Source of the DNA: Bryobacterales bacterium
GTDB lineage: Bacteria > Acidobacteriota > Terriglobia > Bryobacterales > UBA6623
Length of the DNA: 47,876 nt
Direction of reading: 5' to 3'
Assembly (NCBI GenBank): GCA_026713545.1
Contig: JAPOOG010000163.1
Span: forward strand, 1-47,876
The notes below the pieces were generated by a model. It worked only from the letters and a program-made list of their open reading frames with translations. It ran no database searches and was not told the origin of the DNA. This document shows positions 8,067 through 16,790 of this stretch, in pieces (the first letter of the stretch is position 1; each line of letters opens with the position of its first letter). The position numbers were made by a program, and so were the translations under genes.

Positions 8067-8732
8067 TCAGTTGACGACGACGACGGCACGTTCGGGTTCA
8101 AGATGAACGGCGCGGATTTTCTCGGGAAGCGAGACTCGATTGGCGGGTCCGGAACCAGGGTCCGTATCGGAGATCGTGGCGGCGATGAGCCAATCGAGCA
8201 AGGCTCCCGGCAGGATGGTGTCTCCGAACTGAACGTTTTCAATTTCGACGAAGGCTTGGCCGTCCGTGGAGCGCAGCCGGAACTTGGCGTTGAGCTCTCT
8301 TTCGCCGCTGAACAACAGAGCCCATAGCCCTTCCGCTGGCCGGCCGCCCGCCTGTTGCATCTTTCCGATGTCGATGTAGGCGTGGAGGGTCGCGTAATCC
8401 TGGAAAATCCGCACGCTCGGATCGCGAACTCCCGCGGGTGTCTCGGCTTCGTATTCGTACTTCAGCAGGGAGTTGACCTCGGCCTCCGTAAAGACAACGG
8501 CCTCTCCGGGCATCGTTTCGCCTTTCTCGATGCGCTCGACTTTTTGCCGTGCGCTCCGACCCAACTCCGGCGAGAGAGAGGACGGTAAGGCAAGCGCGGC
8601 TGCGCACAGGGCAAGTGCGGCGAGAGCCAGGCCCCCCCGCCTCAACGGTGCGATGGCTCGTGTCGAGCTGCTCGTCCTCTGGTCCCTCGAAACGAGCTGT
8701 CTGCTTGAACTTCGGAGCGCCGGCCGCATCAT
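8067..8732 (-). CDS. Membrane-anchored hypothetical protein coupled to rnc
   Basis: A 221-residue protein with a basic N-terminus, one hydrophobic segment around residues 32-52 (GGLALAALALCAAALALP) and a periplasmic part of about 170 residues (GEAVVFTEAEVNSLLKYEYE, YIDIGKMQ, RLRSTDGQAFVEIENVQFGD). ATG at 8732 overlaps the rnc stop in an ATGA arrangement, giving translational coupling. A longer frame upstream exists but would run inside rnc. I do not recognise a named family. The pattern, with a fatty-acid-binding-like curl of strands, resembles small acidobacterial hypothetical proteins. Confidence 0.65.
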   Translation of the reverse strand: MMRPALRSSSRQLVSRDQRTSSSTRAIAPLRRGGLALAALALCAAALALPSSLSPELGRSARQKVERIEKGETMPGEAVVFTEAEVNSLLKYEYEAETPAGVRDPSVRIFQDYATLHAYIDIGKMQQAGGRPAEGLWALLFSGERELNAKFRLRSTDGQAFVEIENVQFGDTILPGALLDWLIAATISDTDPGSGPANRVSLPEKIRAVHLEPERAVVVVN

Positions 8733-9535
8733 GCCTCGTCGGTGGCGGGACCGGCGCAGCTCTCTCTGATTTCGCCGCCACGGTCGTGGAAGAACTTCAC
8801 GGCTTGCCGCGCCGCATCCTGTTCGGCCGCTTTCTTTGTCCAGCCCCCTGCGGTGGTCTGGAAGAGGCTGCCGACTTTCAGTCCGACCTGGAACCATCGT
8901 CGGTGATCAGGCCCGCTGGTGGAAACGATTTCATACTCGGGATGAGGCAGATTGTGCTTCTGAAGCCATTCCTGCAAGGCCGACTTGTGAGCGGTCTTGT
9001 CCTCCAGCCGCGCCTTTTCAATGGCGTCGTCCGCGAGCATCAGGCTTGTTACGAGCCGCCTGGCGGCGGGAATGCCCCCATCCAGATAGACGGCAGCGAT
9101 CAAAGCTTCGAACCCATCGGCCAAGAGTGTCTTCTTGTCGCGGCCTCCGGTGCGTTCCTCGCACTGCCCCAGCCACAAGAACGCTCCGAGTTCGATGCGC
9201 CTTGCCGCTGCCTCGAGGTGCGTCCCGTTGACAAGGATGGATTTGAGTTGCGTGAGCTGTCCTTCCGTGTAGTCCGGGAATCGATTCATCAGTTCGTCGC
9301 TTACGAGAAACCCCAGTACGGCGTCGCCCAGAAACTCGAACCGTTCGTTGTAAGAGCCATCGTCCCGGGCCGCGGATTCCTGCCAATACGAACGGTGCGT
9401 AAGCGCTTCTTCGAGGCAGGAGCGATCAGAGAAGGAGTAGCCGATCCGGCTCTCCAACTCGGTCAAAGCCGCTGGTTTCGCCGCCGCCAAGACAGGTTCC
9501 TCCCGTCCGCTCATAGACGCGCTCGAATGCGGCAT
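8729..9535 (-). CDS. rnc: Ribonuclease III
   Basis: A 268-residue double-strand-specific endoribonuclease. The RNase III domain shows the signature NERFEFLGDAVLG and the second acidic site DGFEALIAAVYLDGG, and the C-terminal dsRNA-binding domain contains KSALQEWLQK and KKAAEQDAARQAV. It processes rRNA precursors and structured mRNAs in the cytoplasm. The start is uncertain: ATG 9535 and ATG 9514 are both possible, and neither has a strong ribosome-binding site. An open frame continues to 9700 but looks non-coding. The 3' end overlaps the next gene by four bases. Confidence 0.93.
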   Translation of the reverse strand: MPHSSASMSGREEPVLAAAKPAALTELESRIGYSFSDRSCLEEALTHRSYWQESAARDDGSYNERFEFLGDAVLGFLVSDELMNRFPDYTEGQLTQLKSILVNGTHLEAAARRIELGAFLWLGQCEERTGGRDKKTLLADGFEALIAAVYLDGGIPAARRLVTSLMLADDAIEKARLEDKTAHKSALQEWLQKHNLPHPEYEIVSTSGPDHRRWFQVGLKVGSLFQTTAGGWTKKAAEQDAARQAVKFFHDRGGEIRESCAGPATDEA

Positions 9536-9644
9536 CGAATGGACTTGCTCGAAAGATTGGTTGTCTCTTCGCGAAACACGACAGAACGGCGCACGATATC
9601 CACCCGGTTGGGGTGCGAACCGAGGCTGGCTCTCACGAAAGCGG

Positions 9645-10571
9645 CTAAGGCTGTACCGCCGGTGTGACTGGAGCGGCAGCACCTGGCGCCGTACCCGCAC
9701 TCTCGGCCGGAGGCGCCTTGCTCAATGTGATCTCCGCTTTCAGGATCGCCGCCGCGTCGCGGCCGTTCGGCAGCTTGAACCCGCCCCGGGCAATGGACTG
9801 GTCGAGCATGCCAAGGGCTTCGTCATTCTTGCCCTGTTCCTTCAATGCCTTGGCAACTTGATAGAACACCTCGCCGGTCTGTTTGTTCGCCAATTGCAGG
9901 GCCTGCCGGTAAGACTGCTCCATCGCCGTCCAATCCTCGCGCTTCGCGGCAACGGCCCCCAGCGAGTTATGAGCATTGGCCATCAGGTCCTTCTTTTCGA
10001 GCAACCAGTCGTCATCGGTCATCAAATCCGGATTGGGATTCTCCGCGCGCGGAATGATGTCGAGCGCCCTCTTTGCGTACGATTCGGCCTGCGACAGCTT
10101 TTCCTCTTTGTCAAGGTCGTGCTGTCGCGTTCGGATCGGCAGAACGTAGGAAAGCGCCAACAGGGTGCCCATGTTATCAGGGTTCTCTTCCAGTACGAGT
10201 TCGCCGTACGTCAACATATTCTCGAAGTCGTTTAGCCGCTGATAACCGAGTGTCGTGAAAAAGAGTGCGTTTTCCTTATATTCGGTGTCTTTGTACTCGA
10301 CAAGCAGCTTCTGGCAATAGTTGATGCTGCGATCTGGGATCTGAGGGGCTGGGGTACAGGCTGCCCAAAGCGCATACTCCCTGAACGCGCTCTTGGGATG
10401 GTTTTCGAGGAAAATCTCACACGAGTCGACGCGAGACTCCATATCGGGTGCGCCCATGCAGGCGTTGATATCATCGGCTTCCTTCTGCGACTTCGGTCGC
10501 GGTACGTCCTGAGCCAGCGCAGGAAACGCCAGCATCGCGGTCAATAGCAAACATACACCTGCACGAATCAT
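9645..10571 (-). CDS. Secreted TPR-repeat protein
   Basis: A 308-residue protein with a clear signal peptide (MIRAGVCLLLTAMLAFPALA) and helical repeats of TPR type. One unit covers ANAHNSLGAVAAKREDWTAM with YRQALQLA, and the next covers GEVFYQVAKALKEQGKNDEA with LDQSIARGG. The C-terminus is Pro/Ala-rich (PAESAGTAPGAAAPVTP). AAGGAG lies six bases before ATG 10571. It probably serves as a periplasmic scaffold, with partner unknown. rnc follows after about 110 bases on the same strand and may share its transcript. Confidence 0.82.
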   Translation of the reverse strand: MIRAGVCLLLTAMLAFPALAQDVPRPKSQKEADDINACMGAPDMESRVDSCEIFLENHPKSAFREYALWAACTPAPQIPDRSINYCQKLLVEYKDTEYKENALFFTTLGYQRLNDFENMLTYGELVLEENPDNMGTLLALSYVLPIRTRQHDLDKEEKLSQAESYAKRALDIIPRAENPNPDLMTDDDWLLEKKDLMANAHNSLGAVAAKREDWTAMEQSYRQALQLANKQTGEVFYQVAKALKEQGKNDEALGMLDQSIARGGFKLPNGRDAAAILKAEITLSKAPPAESAGTAPGAAAPVTPAVQP

Positions 10572-10587
10572 TCGAATCTCCTTGTCG

Positions 10588-10630
10588 ACGGCCCTTGCGG
10601 AGGGGCCGTATCCGAACTGTCTCTATTCTA
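10588..10630 (-). promoter_or_regulatory. Leader hairpin and -10-like box of the TPR gene
   Basis: On the minus strand a TAGAAT (bases 10625-10630) lies about 55 bases before the start codon. Between them, ACGGCCC (10588-10594) pairs with GGGCCGT (10603-10609) to form a 7-bp GC-rich hairpin just ahead of the ribosome-binding site. No good -35 box is seen. The hairpin could affect translation or mRNA stability. Confidence 0.35.
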
Positions 10631-10666
10631 ACCGCTTTGCGGGAGCGGATTGAGCGCTGCGCCGGC

Positions 10667-12190
10667 TCACGGCTGCTGGTTCTCCTGCTCTTCGTCTTCT
10701 TCACGATCGACACCGAACGCGTCTTCGAGTCCGCCTTCGGCCAACTCCCGGATGCGCGGCGACGGGTCGCCGACATCGAGCGCCAACTGATAGTGCTCGA
10801 CGGCCTGCTCGCGGTTTCCCATCAAATCTTCGATGCGGGCGATGTAGACGTGCGACATGGCCCGTATATGGGTATCATCCGCCAGGGCAATCGCCTTCTG
10901 GAAATGTTCGCGGGCCAAGTCCGGCTCGCCTTCGAAGGCCGCTACACGGGCCAAACCGTATTCGGCCTGTGCATTCCGTCCTCCGGCTTCAGCCAACGCC
11001 TCTTCGAACTTCGAGCGGGCTTGTTCCATGTCTTCCAACCGGAAATATCCCTCAGCTTCGTTCAGCAGCCGGTCCAGTTTGCTGAGCTGCGGGCGAGCCG
11101 GCTGGGACGCCGGTTTCGGCTGCGCCTGCACGAACTTCGTGTTCTGCAGGCGCCGCGCCTCGGCCTTGGGGTCGATATTCTGTATCAGTTCTCGGTAGTA
11201 GCTCGAAAAGGTTTCCGGTTGTGCTTCGTACTCCGCCAGTTGCTCATAAAAGCAGGGCGTGAGAATAAAACCCTCCTTGAGGAATTGCTCGGCGCGAGCC
11301 TGCTTGTCCGCATCCGATGCACCGGACAACCTCACGTCCACCGCATTGGCCAGCGATTTCGATACCAGGAGCTGAAAGTTCGATTTGTAGATCTCACTCA
11401 GGGCCGGAGCGAATAGAGCAAAGCGGGAGAGCACTTCCTTCTTGGCGATTTCCTCGGCGTGTCGGATCGACATCGGATCCAGCAGGTGCATCAGGAATGC
11501 CTGTCGGATCTCGTCGAGGCGCAACTTGTTCGAGGCCTGCAGCACCACTTGAATCTCCCCGCCGTAGCTTCTCGACGTTACCTGATTCGGCGCTCCCATG
11601 AGTGAGAAGTAGATCTTGAAACTGCGCATTTGCTGGCTCGTCGGGGAGAACCGCAGGTAAGCGCCGGTCCGCAGCAGCATTTCAATCAGGGGCTGTTGAT
11701 AGCGGGCGATCTCGTTGTCATAGGCCGGCTGATAGCGGTCCCAAAGCTCTTCGATGCCGGCCTCGCGGTAGAACTCGGACAGGATCGGGCTCAGCGAGCG
11801 GAGCCGCCGGACACTCGGCGGCAGATCGGTTGGCAGATTCGCCCTGACCTCAAACGAAGGGGGGCCGTTGCAGGTCAACGCGAAGGTGACGTACTGCGTC
11901 AGGTTGCTGACGGGGTCATCGCGCAGAAACTGCTGATAGAAGTTCCGGATCTGCGTGCGGCTATGCCCGCGGAAGTCTTTCAGGTCGTCCCGCACGACCC
12001 GCCGGACGACGCTGTCGGACGGTGAGCCCAAACCGTTGTCGTACCCGGAGATGTTGATCGCCGTCAGCACGGTGAACAGGCGGATGTCGGTCAGAAGCTG
12101 GTCGCCTTTGTTCTGCTGCGCTGCAAGGTCGGCGGCAGCGTGAGTGCACAATGCAGCCGCTATCAGAACGAGCGTGCCGACTCGGTACAT
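10667..12190 (-). CDS. Exported TPR-containing hypothetical protein
   Basis: A 507-residue protein with a signal peptide (VGTLVLIAAALCTHAAA). Residues about 30-330 form an unrecognised alpha/beta region (TDIRLFTVLTAINISGYDNG, ALTCNGPP, LSEFYREAGIEELWDRYQPA, and GGEIQVVLQASNKLR). This looks like a peptidase-like fold seen in acidobacterial hypothetical proteins, but no HExxH is present. After a Pro/Gln-rich linker (QAQPKPASQPARPQ), three TPR units follow (LNEAEGYFRLEDMEQARSKF, AEYGLARVAAFEGEPDLARE, HVYIARIEDLMGNREQAVEH), with an acidic tail. I would not assign an enzyme activity. Confidence 0.75.
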   Translation of the reverse strand: MYRVGTLVLIAAALCTHAAADLAAQQNKGDQLLTDIRLFTVLTAINISGYDNGLGSPSDSVVRRVVRDDLKDFRGHSRTQIRNFYQQFLRDDPVSNLTQYVTFALTCNGPPSFEVRANLPTDLPPSVRRLRSLSPILSEFYREAGIEELWDRYQPAYDNEIARYQQPLIEMLLRTGAYLRFSPTSQQMRSFKIYFSLMGAPNQVTSRSYGGEIQVVLQASNKLRLDEIRQAFLMHLLDPMSIRHAEEIAKKEVLSRFALFAPALSEIYKSNFQLLVSKSLANAVDVRLSGASDADKQARAEQFLKEGFILTPCFYEQLAEYEAQPETFSSYYRELIQNIDPKAEARRLQNTKFVQAQPKPASQPARPQLSKLDRLLNEAEGYFRLEDMEQARSKFEEALAEAGGRNAQAEYGLARVAAFEGEPDLAREHFQKAIALADDTHIRAMSHVYIARIEDLMGNREQAVEHYQLALDVGDPSPRIRELAEGGLEDAFGVDREEDEEQENQQP

Positions 12191-12293
12191 GGTTGCAGGA
12201 GAAGAGAATACTGCTGCGAGCTACCGTTAGTCTAGAGGACGTTTTCTCGGTGCGTCCACGCAGAGCGCTCCGCGGCCAACACCACGACAACGG

Positions 12294-12320
12294 GGGTAGC
12301 GCAATCGTTCAAAGCTACCC
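12294..12320. promoter_or_regulatory. Inverted repeat beyond the enolase 3' end
   Basis: GGGTAGC and GCTACCC form a 7-bp stem with a 13-base loop, six bases beyond the eno stop codon. It lacks a T tract in the direction of eno transcription. It is therefore at most a weak or Rho-assisted terminator or an mRNA-end stabiliser. Confidence 0.3.
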
Positions 12321-12325
12321 TTCCT

Positions 12326-13612
12326 CTACAGCCAGAGTTGGAATGTCTTGCGGCCCGCGTAGACGGCTCTGTCGCCGAGTTCGGCTTCGATCTCCAACAG
12401 GCGATTGTACTTGGCGGTCCGCTCTCCGCGGCAGGTCGAACCGGTCTTGATCTGGCCGCTCCCGGTGGCCACGGCCAGATCCGCGATGGTGGTGTCGGAC
12501 GTCTCCCCCGAGCGGTGAGAAATGATGTACGTGTATTCGTTGGTCTTGGCGATCCCGATGCACTGCAGAGTTTCGGTCAGCGTCCCGATTTGGTTGAGCT
12601 TGATCAGAATCGAGTTCCCCAAGCCTTCGGCTATGCCCTGCTTGAAGATGGCCGGGTTCGTAACGAACAAGTCATCGCCTACGAGCTGCAACTTGCTGCC
12701 GAGCTTCGGCGTGGCTTTCCGCCAGCCACCGTGGTCCTCTTCGGAGAACGCGTCCTCGACCGAGATCAGCGGATACGTCTCCGCCCACGAGGCCCACATC
12801 TTGCTCATGTCGTTTGATGACTTGCGGCTGCCGTCCGACTGCGAGAAGACATACGTCCCTTGCTCGTAGAACTCGCTCGACGCCGCATCGATCGCGATGG
12901 AGATGTGCCTGCCAGGCTTGTAGCCGGCCCGCTCGATCGCGCGGACCAACAACTGCATCGGCTCCTCATTCGATTCGAGTCGCGGCGCGAAACCGCCCTC
13001 GTCGCCCACAGCGGTGGAATAGCCTTTCTTCGTGAGGATCGCCTGCAGCGAGTGGAATGTCTCGGTGACGGCACGCAGCGCGTCGCTGTACTTGTAGAAG
13101 CCGAGCGGCACGAGCATGAATTCCTGGATGTCGACATTGTTGTCCGCGTGTTCGCCGCCGTTGAGGACATTGACCATCGGTACCGGCAGGGTATAGGTTT
13201 CAGCGTCAGTGAGATGACGGTAGAGCGGGATCTGCTTTTCGTTGGCCATCGCCCTCGCGACCGCCAGTGAGACCCCGAGAATCGCGTTCGCGCCGATGCG
13301 GCCTTTGTTGACGGTGCCGTCGGCGGCTATCAGCTCTTCGTCGAGCCGTTGCTGATCATCGGCGTCAAAGCCGCGGACTGCGTCGAGCAACTCGTTTCCG
13401 ACGTGGCCGACAGCCTTCCGGACACCCTTGCCTCCGAAGCGCGTCTGGTCATTGTCACGGAGTTCGACGGCCTCATTCATTCCGGTCGACGCGCCCGAAG
13501 GCACGCGGGCCGATCCGCGAGCGCCGCTTTCCAGGGTCGCCGTGACCTGAACCGTCGGATTCCCTCGTGAGTCGAGAACTTCGAGCCCTTCCAGATTGCT
13601 GATCTTGGACAT
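12326..13612 (-). CDS. eno: Enolase
   Basis: A full-length 428-residue phosphopyruvate hydratase, which converts 2-phosphoglycerate to phosphoenolpyruvate in glycolysis. Visible landmarks are the N-terminal VLDSRGNPTVQV, the substrate loop SGASTGMNEAVELRD, the general acid Glu region GDEGGFAP, Mg ligands in AIDAAS, SVEDAFSEED and LVGDDLF, the catalytic Lys in IKLNQIGTLTET, and the signature ISHRSGETSDTTIADLAVA. CRGER replaces the more usual ARGER, a minor change. A weak GGAAG precedes the ATG. Confidence 0.97.
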   Translation of the reverse strand: MSKISNLEGLEVLDSRGNPTVQVTATLESGARGSARVPSGASTGMNEAVELRDNDQTRFGGKGVRKAVGHVGNELLDAVRGFDADDQQRLDEELIAADGTVNKGRIGANAILGVSLAVARAMANEKQIPLYRHLTDAETYTLPVPMVNVLNGGEHADNNVDIQEFMLVPLGFYKYSDALRAVTETFHSLQAILTKKGYSTAVGDEGGFAPRLESNEEPMQLLVRAIERAGYKPGRHISIAIDAASSEFYEQGTYVFSQSDGSRKSSNDMSKMWASWAETYPLISVEDAFSEEDHGGWRKATPKLGSKLQLVGDDLFVTNPAIFKQGIAEGLGNSILIKLNQIGTLTETLQCIGIAKTNEYTYIISHRSGETSDTTIADLAVATGSGQIKTGSTCRGERTAKYNRLLEIEAELGDRAVYAGRKTFQLWL

Positions 13613-13943
13613 TCAGGGTTCTTCCGGGTTGCCCGTGCACGAAGAAAGTCCAGGGTAGCACGCACCCTGACAGAGCGCCGATCTCTTGTCGATCTCCGTC
13701 AGCTTGGCCGATCGGTGGGTAAACCTCGAGCCTTCTTCCGGAAACCCGACTCGGCCTCATCAAGAAATGCCGCACTTTCGCTTGCCATGTCCGGCCGCTT
13801 CCGCCTCCCAACCGCCGATGTAGTAGAGCCCGGCCGGACCCTGATGGCTGCGGCCGAGGCCGGTGGCTCCGAGCTTTTCCTCGCGAATCCCAACCGCACA
13901 AAACCTGGCCGAAGACTGAAAAACGCTGTCTCCATGCCTCCGG
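13613..13943. other. Intergenic gap, no supported gene
   Basis: The 331 bases between enolase and the amidohydrolase contain only overlapping open frames of arginine- and serine-rich composition typical of high-GC noncoding DNA. No repeat-family copy, RNA fold or promoter stands out. Confidence 0.5.
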
Positions 13944-14780
13944 CTATAACTGCGGGAACCACAGCCGTCGAGCGGTCTCGCCGAGCACCTGGGCTTTCGC
14001 TTCGTCGCTCAATGGCAAGGCCTCGGTGAAGATGCGCAAGTGCTCGGAGTAAGTGAGCTTCGGCGTCCACAGCGAGTTCGGGAAATTACTGCCCCAAACA
14101 CAGCGCTCCGGTCCGTACGTATCGATGATTTTGAGCGCTGCCGCGTGCAGGTCGCTGCCGGGATAGCCCTGCTCGGTCCCGGTGCTGATGAAATCCACCT
14201 TGGCGTACAGGTTCTTGTACTTCGAGAGCCGCAGTACTTCGCGGAGCACGGCGTCGTATTGGGGACCGGGCTTGAGATCCATGCAGTGACAGAAGCCCAC
14301 CGTGATGTCGGGAAACTCCTTGAGCAGCTTCTCAGCCGATTCGACCCACTCGAGCCGCATCAGGAAAATGTCCACGCTCGCGCCGACATCCGCGCAGGTT
14401 CGCCACAGCTTGCGAACGCCGTCATGATCGAACGTCGTTCGTTGGTTCCCGGGCGTGCTGCGCAACGTTTTGACGCCATACTCGCGAACAAACTCCTCCA
14501 ACAGACCGGGGCTGTGCGGGTCGTCGGGTTCCAGCGTGCAGACGCCCGCCATCCAACTCGGATTGAGCTTCGCCGCGTCACACAGGTAACGGTTGTCATA
14601 GTCGTAGAACGACACGGTGTGGACCGCCCGGACCGCGGAAACGCCGTTGGCGAGACTGGTGCGGCGGAGCTCATCGAGCGAGCCCGTGCCCTCCGGAACC
14701 CGCAAAGGGTTGTTCGGCCGCGGAGGATAGCGCTCCTCGTCCGGCGAAGTGATGTGAGCGTGGCAGTCGATGATCAGCAT
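13944..14780 (-). CDS. Amidohydrolase family 2 metal-dependent hydrolase
   Basis: A 278-residue TIM-barrel hydrolase of the amidohydrolase_2 type (relatives act on aromatic decarboxylation and lactone hydrolysis). The protein opens with the metal motif DCHAHI, continues with barrel strands (MAGVCTLEPDD, GVKTLRSTPGN, TVGFCHCMDLKP) and ends with the typical RCVWGSNFPNSLWTP and GETARRLWFP. The substrate is unknown. ATG 14780 is chosen because the family begins with the DCHAH strand. The open frame upstream runs through repeat A and is not coding. The gene is divergent from the acyl-CoA ligase, with repeat copy 2 between them. Confidence 0.85.
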   Translation of the reverse strand: MLIIDCHAHITSPDEERYPPRPNNPLRVPEGTGSLDELRRTSLANGVSAVRAVHTVSFYDYDNRYLCDAAKLNPSWMAGVCTLEPDDPHSPGLLEEFVREYGVKTLRSTPGNQRTTFDHDGVRKLWRTCADVGASVDIFLMRLEWVESAEKLLKEFPDITVGFCHCMDLKPGPQYDAVLREVLRLSKYKNLYAKVDFISTGTEQGYPGSDLHAAALKIIDTYGPERCVWGSNFPNSLWTPKLTYSEHLRIFTEALPLSDEAKAQVLGETARRLWFPQL

Positions 14781-14911
14781 GGACCCGTTCCCGTCAGTTG
14801 TGGTGCTCTGCCATTCTACGGAAGAACGAACGGAAGGGAAACTGCCGGGCAGTAGTCCGATCTCATCGCCAACCTGGACCACGGACATCGTCGTGGCGCA
14901 AAGGTAAACTG

Positions 14912-15094
14912 TTAACCTGCATTGCTCACCAAGTGGCGAGGCGAAGTGCGTGAGAGGGCCGTCAGGACGAGGCGCGAGCTGCTTGGCGCGCGCAGGCGTA
15001 CTTGACAGTACGTCGAGCACGGCAAGCAAGTGCAACGAAGTCATGGCAGCCTTATCGTGCGCTTCGGCCGTCAGGTGGTGAGAAATGCAGGTTA
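14912..15094. repeat. Dispersed repeat family A, copy 2
   Basis: This 183-bp copy begins TTAACCTGCATTGCTCACC and ends GTGGTGAGAAATGCAGGTTA, giving nearly perfect inverted ends. It lies between two divergent genes and ends 45 bases before the acyl-CoA ligase start, so that gene's promoter must overlap or adjoin the element. Confidence 0.87.
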
Positions 15095-15138
15095 GTCCAT
15101 CGCCTTCGGCGTATCCGCCAAACGAGGAGACTTCCGGG

Positions 15139-16764
15139 ATGCACCTGCCGTTGACACCGATCCGCTTTCTGCTTTGGGCGGCTGACGAATACGGCGGCAA
15201 GGTCGGGGTCGTCGACGGAGACAAGCGCTTCACCTACCGGCAGTTCCTCGACCGCGCGGCGCGGCTCAGCGCCGCTGTTCAGAGCCTGGGCGTCGAGGCC
15301 GGCGACCGCGTGGCGACGCTGAGCTTCAACTGTCACCCGCTGCTGGAAGCCTATTACGGCATCCCGATGGCGCGAGCGATCCTGCTCTCGCTGAATGTCC
15401 GTCTTGCCGTCGAAGAGCAAGCGTACATTCTGGAGCACTCCGGGGCGAAAGTAGCGATTTTCGATCCGGAGTTCCTGCCCCTCGTTGATGAACTGCGCAA
15501 AAACCGTCCCGGGATACGCTGGGTCCCGCTGTACGCTCCGCCGAACCCGCTTTCCTGGGTTCACTCGCAAACCTACGAGGAGTTGCTGGCCGCCGCCTCG
15601 CCCGAGTCGATCGATTTCACGACTTACGACGAGAACGCGATCGCCGAACTGTTTTACACGAGCGGCAGCACGGGACGTCCCAAGGGCGTAATGCTCAGCC
15701 ACCGCACGCTTTTTTTGCACGCGCTCACCGCGCTGATCGGCATCTACCGCCGCGGAGAAAAGCGGCCGGCGGACCAGCAGGTCGAACTCCATACCATACC
15801 CCTGTTCCACGCCAACGGATGGGGCAAAGCGCACACCGTCACCCTCACGGGGGGTCGCCACGTCATGGTCAAGCGTTTCGAGCCGGCCCATGTGTTGGCT
15901 CTCATCGAGCGGGAGAAAGTCACCGGTCTGTGCGCCGTCCCGACGATGGCTACGGCGCTTGTGAACTGTCCCGAACTCGACCGCTATGATCTTTCCAGCC
16001 TCGAAGAGATCATGATCGGCGGCGCGGCGTCCTCGCCATCGCTCATAGCGGAGACGGAAGAGAAACTGCAGTGCAAGGTGCTTGCTGGGTACGGGCTCAC
16101 CGAAACCTCGCCGGTCGCCATGATCGCCCACCTCAAGGACACGCTCGGCGCCGTCTCGGAGGAGGAACGCATCCGCCGGCAGGCCATGACCGGGTTCTCT
16201 TTCCCCGGCGTCGAGACCCGTGTGGCCGACCCTGCCGGAAGCGATGTCCCGAAAGACATGCGGACGATGGGCGAAATTCTCTTCCGCGGTGACCTCGTCA
16301 TGGACGGCTACTGGAACGAGCCCGAAGCGACTGCCGAGACCGTCCGCGACAACTGGCTCCACACGGGAGACATCGCCGTCTGGGACGAGCATAACTACTT
16401 CCTGATCGTCGACCGCCAAAAAGACGTGATCATTAGCGGCGGAGAAAACATCTCATCCCTTGAAATCGAGAAGGTCATCGTCGCTCACCCGGCCGTGTAC
16501 GAAACGGCAGTCGTCGCGGTGCCGGATGAGAAGTGGGGCGAGGCGCCGAAAGCCTATGTCGTGCTCAAGCCCGGCGCGGCGGCCACGGAGGACGAAATAC
16601 GTGACCACGTCCGCAAGCACTTGGCTGGTTTCAAGGTGCCGCGGACGGTTGCGTTCGAGGCGGAGCTTCCCAAGGGAGCGACAGGCAAGATCCTCAAGCG
16701 GGCACTGCGCGACCCACACTGGGAGGGCATGGAGAAGCACGTACACGGCAGTGGCCGGAGTTAG
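15139..16764 (+). CDS. Acyl-CoA synthetase (AMP-forming ligase)
   Basis: A 541-residue ANL-superfamily ligase activating a carboxylic acid to an acyl-adenylate and then acyl-CoA. It has the P-loop YTSGSTGRPKGVMLSH, the A5 motif GYGLTETSP, A7-A8 (LHTGDIAVWDEHNYFLIVDR), DVIISGGENISSLEIE and the C-terminal catalytic Lys in PKGATGKILKR. Length and the HANGWGKAHT motif match the medium/long-chain or alkyl-benzoate-type fatty-acid CoA ligases. ATG 15139 fits the family start and has GAGGAG about ten bases upstream; an earlier in-frame ATG at 15085 lies inside repeat A. pyrE follows after 26 bases. Confidence 0.92.
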   Translation: MHLPLTPIRFLLWAADEYGGKVGVVDGDKRFTYRQFLDRAARLSAAVQSLGVEAGDRVATLSFNCHPLLEAYYGIPMARAILLSLNVRLAVEEQAYILEHSGAKVAIFDPEFLPLVDELRKNRPGIRWVPLYAPPNPLSWVHSQTYEELLAAASPESIDFTTYDENAIAELFYTSGSTGRPKGVMLSHRTLFLHALTALIGIYRRGEKRPADQQVELHTIPLFHANGWGKAHTVTLTGGRHVMVKRFEPAHVLALIEREKVTGLCAVPTMATALVNCPELDRYDLSSLEEIMIGGAASSPSLIAETEEKLQCKVLAGYGLTETSPVAMIAHLKDTLGAVSEEERIRRQAMTGFSFPGVETRVADPAGSDVPKDMRTMGEILFRGDLVMDGYWNEPEATAETVRDNWLHTGDIAVWDEHNYFLIVDRQKDVIISGGENISSLEIEKVIVAHPAVYETAVVAVPDEKWGEAPKAYVVLKPGAAATEDEIRDHVRKHLAGFKVPRTVAFEAELPKGATGKILKRALRDPHWEGMEKHVHGSGRS

Positions 16765-16790
16765 CATTGTATTGCGAATGAACTGAGTCG

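Noticed and set aside
13473..14070. Overlapping open frames between enolase and the amidohydrolase
   Set aside because: They are Arg/Ser/Pro-rich, overlap real genes at both ends and have no start signals.
15052..16419. Long minus-strand open frame opposite the acyl-CoA ligase
   Set aside because: The ligase motifs are complete on the plus strand; the minus frame begins in repeat A and has shadow composition.
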